Below, in pieces: positions 1 through 5,219 of a stretch of DNA of 5,219 nt. The stretch's first letter is position 1. Every line of letters starts with the position of its first letter. This stretch comes from an uncultured Eubacteriales bacterium. GTDB lineage: Bacteria; Bacillota; Clostridia; Christensenellales; Aristaeellaceae. The notes beneath the pieces were generated by a model. That model saw nothing but the letters and a program-made list of their open reading frames with translations, searched no databases and had not been told where the DNA came from. Both the position numbers and the translations under genes were made by a program. The stretch is from contig USFL01000132.1 of NCBI GenBank assembly GCA_900553905.1, positions 1 to 5,219 of the forward strand, given 5' to 3'.

Positions 1-183
1 TTCCGCAAGCTCATCAACATGCCCGGCCTCACGCGCCGCAACTGGTTTTTGAACCGCGGTGCAAAGCTGTATTACTTCTACTATCAGAAGGAAAACCAGA
101 AGACCGTCATCATCCTGGAGCCCTCCGCCGAGCTGGTGGACATGATCCGCAAATATCTGCCGCGTGGAGCGTATCAGGAATGA
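1..183 (+). CDS. Unidentified protein, C-terminal 60 residues only (5' end outside window)
   Basis: An open frame enters from the left edge and ends at TGA 181-183, giving 60 residues. The stretch is basic and aromatic (NWFLNRGAKLYYFYYQ), followed by a beta-like segment (KTVIILEPSAELV) and a helix ending in RKYLPRGAYQE. No catalytic motif or membrane segment is visible. The pattern of a hydrophobic strand, then EPS, a helix and YLPR resembles the C-terminal end of small clostridial proteins of unknown function such as the DUF6106 type. That resemblance is from memory and weak, so no function is assigned. The last codons overlap the next gene in an ATGA junction (180-183), and the frame stays open over the whole stretch. 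Both suggest a real gene co-transcribed, and probably translationally coupled, with the cysteine desulfurase. Confidence 0.75.
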   Translation, partial: FRKLINMPGLTRRNWFLNRGAKLYYFYYQKENQKTVIILEPSAELVDMIRKYLPRGAYQE

Positions 184-1340
184 GCATGCAGGTTTATCTG
201 GACAACAGCGCGACCACCCGTCCCTGCGCGCAGGCAGTCGAAGCCGTGGCGCAGAGCATGACCGAAGCCTTCCACAATCCTTCCGCGCTCTACGCGCCCG
301 CGATGCGCGCCGAGCATGCCCTGGCGGATGCGCGCCACGCCATCGCCGCCACGCTCCATGCACAGGAAAAGAACGTGATCTTCACCTCCGGCGGCACCGA
401 GAGCGATAACCTGGCCATCTGGGGCCGTCTGTCCGCCATGCATCATCCAGGCGAGGTGCTTTATACCGCCGCCGAGCACGAGGCGGTGAAAAACGCCTGC
501 CTGGAATCACAGGCGCGCTATGGTGTGGCTGCGCGGGAAATTCCGCTCCTTCCCAGCGGCACGGTGGACCTGACCGCGCTGGAAGGCATGCTGGGACCGC
601 AGACCGCCTTGATCTGCGTGATGCAGGTGTGCAACGAAACCGGCGTGATCATGCCGGTGAAAGAGATCTGCGAGCTGCGCGACCGCCTTGCCCCGCAGGC
701 CGCCATCCATGTGGACGGCGTGCAGGGGTATCTTCGCGTGCCTTTTTCGTTTAAGGAAACCAAAGTGGATTCCTATGCCATCAGCGCGCACAAAATCCAC
801 GGGCCCAAGGGCGTGGGCGCGCTGGTGCTGGCGGACGGCGCTCGCATCAAGCCCATCGTAGCCGGGGGCGGCCAGCAGGGCGGCCTGCGCAGCGGCACGG
901 AGAATACCAGCGGTATCGCGGGCATGGTGGCTGCGGTGCAGAGCTATCCGTCCGATGCCATGGAGCGCATGCGCAGCCTCAAAAAGCTGCTTTTGTCGCT
1001 TTTGACGCAGGCACTGCCGGAAACGACGGTGGCGGGACTTCCCGTGGACGATCCCATGAGCGCGGGCCATATCCTCAACGTGGCGTTCCCTCCTGTTCGG
1101 GCGGAAACGCTGCTGCATGCGCTGGAGGCGGACGGCATCTGCGTGGGGACCGGCTCGGCCTGCTCGTCCAAGAAGGGCCGGCGCTCCCCGGTGCTCACCG
1201 CCATGCACCTGCCGACGCAGGTGATGGACAGCGCCATCCGCATCAGCCTGTGCCCCTTCAACACCGAGGAGGAAATGCGCTACACCGCTGAAAAGATCAT
1301 CGAACGGGTCGGCCAGCTGCGCCGCTTTACGCGCCGCTGA
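180..1340 (+). CDS. Cysteine desulfurase, NifS/IscS family (probable NifZ-type sulfur donor to ThiI)
   Basis: This is a PLP-dependent class V aminotransferase-fold enzyme that converts L-cysteine to alanine and leaves a persulfide on its active-site cysteine. The 386 residues match the family's usual length. Visible landmarks are the N-terminal YLDNSATT (6-13), the cofactor-binding GGTESDN (71-77), the ring-stacking His100, Asn152 in CNETG, Asp179 and Gln182 in HVDGVQG, the Schiff-base Lys205 in SAHKIHGPKG, the glycine-rich RSGTEN (237-242) and the persulfide Cys328 in GTGSACSS. All key residues are present. The start is ambiguous. ATG 180 overlaps the previous stop and has GGAG 10 bases upstream. 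ATG 186 (Met3) has AGGA (176-179) at a 6-base spacing and gives MQVYLDNSATT, closer to family N-termini. thiI follows after 23 bases, so the likely job is supplying sulfur to ThiI, as B. subtilis NifZ does; a wider role in Fe-S assembly is not excluded. Confidence 0.96.
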   Translation: MSMQVYLDNSATTRPCAQAVEAVAQSMTEAFHNPSALYAPAMRAEHALADARHAIAATLHAQEKNVIFTSGGTESDNLAIWGRLSAMHHPGEVLYTAAEHEAVKNACLESQARYGVAAREIPLLPSGTVDLTALEGMLGPQTALICVMQVCNETGVIMPVKEICELRDRLAPQAAIHVDGVQGYLRVPFSFKETKVDSYAISAHKIHGPKGVGALVLADGARIKPIVAGGGQQGGLRSGTENTSGIAGMVAAVQSYPSDAMERMRSLKKLLLSLLTQALPETTVAGLPVDDPMSAGHILNVAFPPVRAETLLHALEADGICVGTGSACSSKKGRRSPVLTAMHLPTQVMDSAIRISLCPFNTEEEMRYTAEKIIERVGQLRRFTRR

Positions 1341-1344
1341 CGCC

Positions 1345-1352
1345 AAAGGAGG
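1345..1352 (+). promoter_or_regulatory. Strong ribosome binding site of thiI
   Basis: AAAGGAGG lies just after the desulfurase stop and 11 bases before the GTG at 1364. This is a near-perfect anti-16S match. Together with the family-typical N-terminus that follows, it fixes GTG as the thiI start. Confidence 0.85.
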
Positions 1353-1363
1353 AAGAAACCACC

Positions 1364-2509
1364 GTGCGCGAGGTTTTGCAGGTTCGCTATGGCGAAATTT
1401 TTCTCAAGGGGCTCAACCGCCCCACTTTTTTACGTATGCTGGTGGACCGCGTCCGCGACGCGGTCAAGGCGGTCGGCGGCCATGTGTGGCTGAGCGACGG
1501 CCGCATCTATGTCAGCGACGCGGCCGATATGGACGAGGCCATCCGCCGCGTGACCAAGGTGTTCGGCGTGCACAGCGTGTGCCGGGCCACCGAGATGGAA
1601 AAGGATGATTTTGAGGCCCTCTGCGCCCAGGCGGCAAAGCTCATGGAGGGCCGCAGGGGCACCTTCAAGGTCAACGCCCGCCGCAGCGACAAGCGCTATC
1701 CCATGGACTCGCCCACCATCAACGTGGAAATGGGCGCATATCTGCTGGAGCATCTGCCGGGGCTCAAGGTGGACGTGAAAAACCCCGATGTCGTGCTCTC
1801 GGTGGAGATTCGCGACCTGGCCTACCTCTATACCCATCCCATTCCCGCGGTAGGCGGGATGCCGGTGGGGTCTAACGGCAAGGCCACGCTGCTGCTCTCC
1901 GGCGGCATCGACAGCCCGGTGGCGGGCTGGATGATCGCCAAGCGCGGCGTGCGCGTGGACGCGGTGCACTTCTATTCCTTTCCCTATACCAGCGAGCGCG
2001 CCCGTGAAAAGGTGCTGGACCTGGCCCGCATTCTCAGCGAAAGCCTGTGCGGCGTGCGCGTGCATGTGGTGCCGTTTACCGATATCCAGATGCAGATTCA
2101 CGAGAAGTGCCACGAGGATTACACCACCATCATCATGCGCCGCTACATGATGCGCATCGCCAACGCCATTGCGAAAAAGGAGCATTCCCAGGCGCTGATC
2201 ACGGGCGAGAGCATCGGCCAGGTAGCCAGCCAGACCATGCATGCCCTCGGCTGCACGGACGCCGTGGCGGATATGCCGGTATTCCGGCCACTCATCGGGT
2301 TTGACAAGTCCGAGATCATCGAAATTGCGCAGAAGATCGGCACTTATGAAACCTCGTCCCTGCCCTATGAGGACTGCTGCACCGTCTTTACGCCGCGGCA
2401 CCCGGCCACCAAGCCCAAGCTGGAGATCATTCTCGACGGCGAAAGCAAGCTTGACTCCGACGCGCTGATCGCCGCCGCGCTGGAGGGTACGGAGGTTTTT
2501 GAGCTCTAA
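1364..2509 (+). CDS. thiI: tRNA 4-thiouridine synthetase / thiamine biosynthesis sulfurtransferase ThiI (rhodanese-less type)
   Basis: ThiI adenylates U8 of tRNA with ATP and replaces its oxygen with persulfide sulfur to make s4U; in some bacteria it also supplies sulfur for the thiamine thiazole. The GTG start gives MREVLQVRYGEIFLKGLNRP, the typical N-terminus. Domains in order are an N-terminal ferredoxin-like domain (about 1-60), the RNA-binding THUMP domain (about 60-165) with the YLYTHP edge, and a PP-loop ATP pyrophosphatase domain with SGGIDSP at 179-185. The segment LITGESIGQVASQT (278-291) is conserved in the family. LPYEDCCTVF (333-342) carries paired cysteines 338-339; one, most likely Cys339, should correspond to the catalytic Cys344 of E. 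coli ThiI. At 381 residues it lacks the C-terminal rhodanese domain of the enterobacterial enzyme, as is normal in Bacilli and Clostridia. Sulfur would therefore come directly from the desulfurase encoded 23 bases upstream. Its stop overlaps the convergent bofA stop. Confidence 0.97.
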   Translation: MREVLQVRYGEIFLKGLNRPTFLRMLVDRVRDAVKAVGGHVWLSDGRIYVSDAADMDEAIRRVTKVFGVHSVCRATEMEKDDFEALCAQAAKLMEGRRGTFKVNARRSDKRYPMDSPTINVEMGAYLLEHLPGLKVDVKNPDVVLSVEIRDLAYLYTHPIPAVGGMPVGSNGKATLLLSGGIDSPVAGWMIAKRGVRVDAVHFYSFPYTSERAREKVLDLARILSESLCGVRVHVVPFTDIQMQIHEKCHEDYTTIIMRRYMMRIANAIAKKEHSQALITGESIGQVASQTMHALGCTDAVADMPVFRPLIGFDKSEIIEIAQKIGTYETSSLPYEDCCTVFTPRHPATKPKLEIILDGESKLDSDALIAAALEGTEVFEL

Positions 2510-2769
2510 GGCAGCCAGGAGACAAATGCCGCCAGCGCCAGGCCCGGAAGCCCCAGGAACCCTGCGCTGACCGCGGAGAGCGGCCCCTGCGGAAAGGAGA
2601 TGCCCAGCGGCGAAAGCCCCAGCCAGCACAGGTAGCACAGGATGATGCCCGCGCACATCCGCTCCACAACGCGCATCAGGCCCCGCCGGGGCGCCGCGCG
2701 CATGCACAGGGGATAGCTCACGCTAAGTGTCGCCGCGATCATGGCCACCGCCAGAAGCCTGTCCGTCAT
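2506..2769 (-). CDS. bofA: BofA-family membrane protein (pro-sigma-K processing inhibitor type)
   Basis: In B. subtilis, BofA sits in the outer forespore membrane with SpoIVFA and blocks the intramembrane protease SpoIVFB, which activates pro-sigma-K. This protein is 87 residues, the same length as I recall for B. subtilis BofA. It has hydrophobic segments at about 4-22 and 38-57 and a hydrophobic C-terminus (about 64-86). The family hallmarks align without gaps: a GI..P element (56-60) and GFLGLPG (70-76), against GILGIPG in B. subtilis. The start is well fixed by GGAGGTGA seven bases upstream. Codon use matches the neighbours. By that alignment, the B. subtilis residues Cys46, Asn48 and Asn61 fall on Leu47, Trp49 and Gly62, and Thr64 on Ser65, so the inhibitory surface is divergent. 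The gene stands alone on the minus strand. The family call is from remembered sequence; the function here is inferred. Confidence 0.85.
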   Translation of the reverse strand: MTDRLLAVAMIAATLSVSYPLCMRAAPRRGLMRVVERMCAGIILCYLCWLGLSPLGISFPQGPLSAVSAGFLGLPGLALAAFVSWLP

Positions 2770-2776
2770 ATCCGGC

Positions 2777-2784
2777 TCACCTCC
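2777..2784 (-). promoter_or_regulatory. Strong ribosome binding site of bofA
   Basis: Read on the minus strand, GGAGGTGA lies 7 bases before the ATG at 2769. It supports this short minus-strand frame as a real gene rather than a shadow, and fixes its start. Confidence 0.85.
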
Positions 2785-2790
2785 GCTACC

Positions 2791-2819
2791 AGCGTATGCG
2801 TCCGCGCGGCGGAATAGAC
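2791..2819 (-). promoter_or_regulatory. Possible sigma-E-like sporulation promoter for bofA
   Basis: On the minus strand, CATACGCT (2798-2791) resembles the sigma-E -10 element CATACA-T. GTCTATT (2819-2813) lies 14 bases upstream and partly fits the sigma-E -35 element. B. subtilis bofA is a sigma-E gene, which makes the match attractive. Against it, the transcript would start near 2784, at the first base of the ribosome binding site, so the leader would be very short. The -35 match is only about five of seven. The elements are read by eye. Confidence 0.3.
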
Positions 2820-2862
2820 GCGGCCGGCGCAGCGAATTGTGAAGGTTTTATCAAATAAGGGC

Positions 2863-2891
2863 TTGCGGCTCACGGGGGAATGATGTATAAT
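2863..2891 (+). promoter_or_regulatory. Sigma-A-type promoter of the cggR-pgk operon
   Basis: TTGCGG (2863-2868) and a perfect TATAAT (2886-2891) are separated by 17 bases. The promoter lies in the only AT-rich patch of the intergenic region (about 2834-2910). Transcription should start near 2898, giving a leader of about 53 bases before cggR. The putative CggR operator starts at that point, so a bound repressor would obstruct early elongation as well as initiation. Confidence 0.8.
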
Positions 2892-2897
2892 CTCCTG

Positions 2898-2935
2898 TGG
2901 GATAAATTTGGTCATGCGGGACGCGGTTTGTCCCG
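2898..2935 (+). promoter_or_regulatory. Putative CggR operator (one exact and one degenerate repeat)
   Basis: The B. subtilis CggR operator, as I recall it, is a tandem CGGGAC-N6-TGTC repeat separated by N4. Here 2917-2932 reads CGGGAC, six bases, then TGTC, an exact fit. Three bases before it, 2898-2913 reads TGGGAT, six bases, then GGTC, a degenerate copy at a 19-base rather than 20-base period. The exact half also forms a perfect 6-bp dyad, CGGGAC (2917-2922) with GTCCCG (2930-2935). The position, downstream of the -10 and before the cggR ribosome binding site, matches B. subtilis. This indicates repression of cggR and pgk by CggR, relieved by a sugar phosphate (fructose-1,6-bisphosphate in B. 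subtilis). Confidence 0.75.
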
Positions 2936-2950
2936 ACTAGGAAGGGTGCA

Positions 2951-3976
2951 ATGCAGGACGGTTATTTTACCCTGATGCAGCAGTTGGCTCCGGACCTGGC
3001 GCAGGAAATCGAATTGCGGGCGCTGGTGCTGGAGCGCATCGGCGCGTTGCAGCCCGTGGGCCGGCGGCAGCTGGCCGCCCGGCTCAACCTCCCGGAGCGC
3101 GAGGTGCGCACGGTGGCGACGCTGCTAAAGAAGCACGGCCTCATTACGCTGGACGCGGCGGGCATGTGTCTGACCCCCGCGGCGGAGAGCACGCTGCCCA
3201 TGGCGCGGCGTTTCAGCCGGGAGCTGAAGGGCCTGACCCGGCTGGAGACGGCGCTTACCGAGCGGCTGGGCGTGGACAAGGTGTGTGTGGCTGCCGGCAA
3301 CGCTGACACGGACCCGCACGTGCTGGGCGAGGTGGGCCGGGTCGCCGGCATGCGGCTGCGAGGCTTTTTACAGACGGGCTCCACGCTGGCCGTGACCGGC
3401 GGCAGCACCATCCGCGAGGTGGCTTTTGCGGTGCCGCAGGGCACGCCCATGAACGTGATGGTGGTGCCTGCGCGTGGCGGCATGGGCGGCGCGCTGGAAA
3501 CTCAGGCCAATACCCTCGCCTGTGAGATCGCCCGCCGTTTGGGCGGACATCACCGCATGATGCATCTGCCCGACCACCTGGACGAGCAGGCGCTGCAGGA
3601 GATGCGCAAGCTGACCGAGATTGACGAAACGCTGGCGCTTTTGGAGCGTGCGGACGTGGTGCTGCATGGGATCGGCCGCGCGGACGACATGACCCAGCGC
3701 CGCCAGCTTCCCGGCCCGGTGAGCGCGGAGGTGCTGCGCAAGGGCGCGGTAGCCGAGGCCTACGGCTGTTACTTTGACGCGAGGGGGCGGCTGGTGTATT
3801 CCGCCTCCACCGTGGCGCACAACCTGGGCGCGCTCAAGCCCGATTGCGCGATGATCGCCGTGGCCGCCGGCGCCAAGAAGGCAGAGGCCATCGCCGCGGT
3901 GATGAAAAACCGCCGCCACGCCATGCTGGTGACCGACGAAGGCGCGGCCAAGGCGATTCTGGGCGAAACCCCTTAA
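2951..3976 (+). CDS. cggR: Central glycolytic genes regulator CggR (SorC/DeoR-family repressor)
   Basis: This is a cytoplasmic transcriptional repressor of lower-glycolysis genes; in B. subtilis, fructose-1,6-bisphosphate weakens its DNA binding. Its 341 residues compare with about 340 for B. subtilis CggR. An N-terminal winged helix-turn-helix spans about 25-75, with the helix-turn-helix in [18 protein letters not shown] (36-53). The sugar-binding domain fills about 90-341 and carries AVTGGSTI (147-154), VPARGGMGG (172-180), QANT (185-188), [13 protein letters not shown] (239-251), [12 protein letters not shown] (268-279) and [11 protein letters not shown] (327-337). These match the B. subtilis protein closely, including the phosphate-contacting glycine/threonine and arginine stretches. 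ATG 2951 follows AGGAAGGG (2939-2946) and gives an N-terminus about as long as the B. subtilis one. Its own promoter and operator lie just upstream, so it should be autoregulated. The gene normally found next, gap, is missing; pgk follows after 74 bases. Confidence 0.95.
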   Translation: MQDGYFTLMQQLAPDLAQEIELRALVLERIGALQPVGRRQLAARLNLPEREVRTVATLLKKHGLITLDAAGMCLTPAAESTLPMARRFSRELKGLTRLETALTERLGVDKVCVAAGNADTDPHVLGEVGRVAGMRLRGFLQTGSTLAVTGGSTIREVAFAVPQGTPMNVMVVPARGGMGGALETQANTLACEIARRLGGHHRMMHLPDHLDEQALQEMRKLTEIDETLALLERADVVLHGIGRADDMTQRRQLPGPVSAEVLRKGAVAEAYGCYFDARGRLVYSASTVAHNLGALKPDCAMIAVAAGAKKAEAIAAVMKNRRHAMLVTDEGAAKAILGETP

Positions 3977-3982
3977 CAATGC

Positions 3983-4009
3983 TTGCACGCCCGGAAACGG
4001 GCTTTGCAA
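3983..4009 (+). other. GAAA-capped stem-loop in the cggR-pgk gap
   Basis: GCCCG (3989-3993) pairs with CGGGC (3998-4002) around a GAAA tetraloop. A lower stem, TTGCA (3983-3987) with TGCAA (4005-4009), extends it across a small 1x2 internal loop. The hairpin starts 7 bases after the cggR stop and ends 41 bases before the pgk ATG. No run of U follows, so it does not look like an intrinsic terminator. An RNA-processing or 5'-stabilising element, as known between cggR and gapA in B. subtilis, is a reasonable inference. It could also be incidental pairing in GC-rich DNA. Confidence 0.55.
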
Positions 4010-4050
4010 TACCAACACAACGAATTTACCAGGACGGAGGAGTGTACGTT

Positions 4051-5219
<1,169 letters not shown>

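Noticed and set aside
507..1346. Minus-strand open frame opposite the cysteine desulfurase
   Set aside because: It is antisense to an intact enzyme gene with all catalytic residues, and the Ala/Arg/His-rich product has no recognisable motif.
1430..2707. Long minus-strand open frame (425 residues) across thiI and bofA
   Set aside because: It is antisense to thiI, a confident family member, and in a different frame from bofA. Its composition (many His, Ala, Gly) is typical of shadows opposite GC-rich genes, and no family is recognisable.
2785..2840. GC-rich inverted fragments in the bofA-cggR intergenic region as a structured RNA or riboswitch
   Set aside because: Pairings are short and of the kind expected by chance in CG-rich DNA, and no known riboswitch core is recognisable.
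2914..2940. Eight-codon upstream frame (ATG at 2914, TAG at 2938-2940) before cggR
   Set aside because: It has no convincing ribosome binding site and coincides with the operator repeat, which explains the sequence better. A leader peptide cannot be excluded.
3983..4009. Hairpin after cggR as a Rho-independent terminator
   Set aside because: No T-run follows (the next bases are TACCAACAC), and terminating there would leave pgk without a visible promoter.
4004..4032. TTGCAA as a -35 element of a separate pgk promoter
   Set aside because: No acceptable -10 hexamer lies 16-18 bases downstream, and the TTGCAA is part of the hairpin stem.

Overview
The window looks like chromosomal DNA from a GC-rich, endospore-forming Firmicute of the class Clostridia. 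Four things support this: a BofA-type sporulation protein, a CggR-type glycolysis repressor at the head of a phosphoglycerate kinase operon, a ThiI without a rhodanese domain next to its own cysteine desulfurase (the Bacillus/Clostridia arrangement), and strong AGGAGG-type ribosome binding sites. Codon third positions are mostly G or C. The genus cannot be read from the sequence. Family assignments come from remembered family sequences, not from a search.

Region 1 (1-2509, + strand) is a sulfur-trafficking cluster. It holds the 3' end of an unidentified gene (1-183), a cysteine desulfurase overlapping it by 4 bases (180-1340), and thiI (1364-2509), which follows after 23 bases behind an AAAGGAGG site. 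The desulfurase takes sulfur from cysteine. ThiI then uses it for 4-thiouridine in tRNA and possibly for the thiazole of thiamine.

Region 2 (2506-2769, - strand) is an 87-residue gene for a BofA-family membrane protein. In Bacillus this protein holds back processing of pro-sigma-K during sporulation. The gene converges on thiI and their stop codons interlock. Two polar residues important for inhibition in B. subtilis BofA appear to be replaced here.

Region 3 (2770-2950) is the divergent intergenic region. On the + strand it has a TTGCGG-17-TATAAT promoter, followed by a sequence that exactly fits CGGGAC-N6-TGTC, the CggR operator repeat as remembered from B. subtilis, with a degenerate copy in front of it. 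On the - strand a possible sigma-E-like promoter faces bofA.

Region 4 (2951-5219, + strand) is the start of a central glycolytic operon: cggR, a 74-base gap holding a GAAA-capped hairpin, then pgk, which runs off the window about ten residues before its expected end. The usual gap gene between cggR and pgk is missing. The operator in front of cggR implies autoregulated, sugar-phosphate-responsive expression of cggR and pgk.

The genes belong to well-known families, and I see no mobile element, CRISPR array, tRNA, rRNA or clearly new system. The most interesting points are the readable CggR operator, the cggR-pgk junction without gap, and the divergent, displaced bofA.
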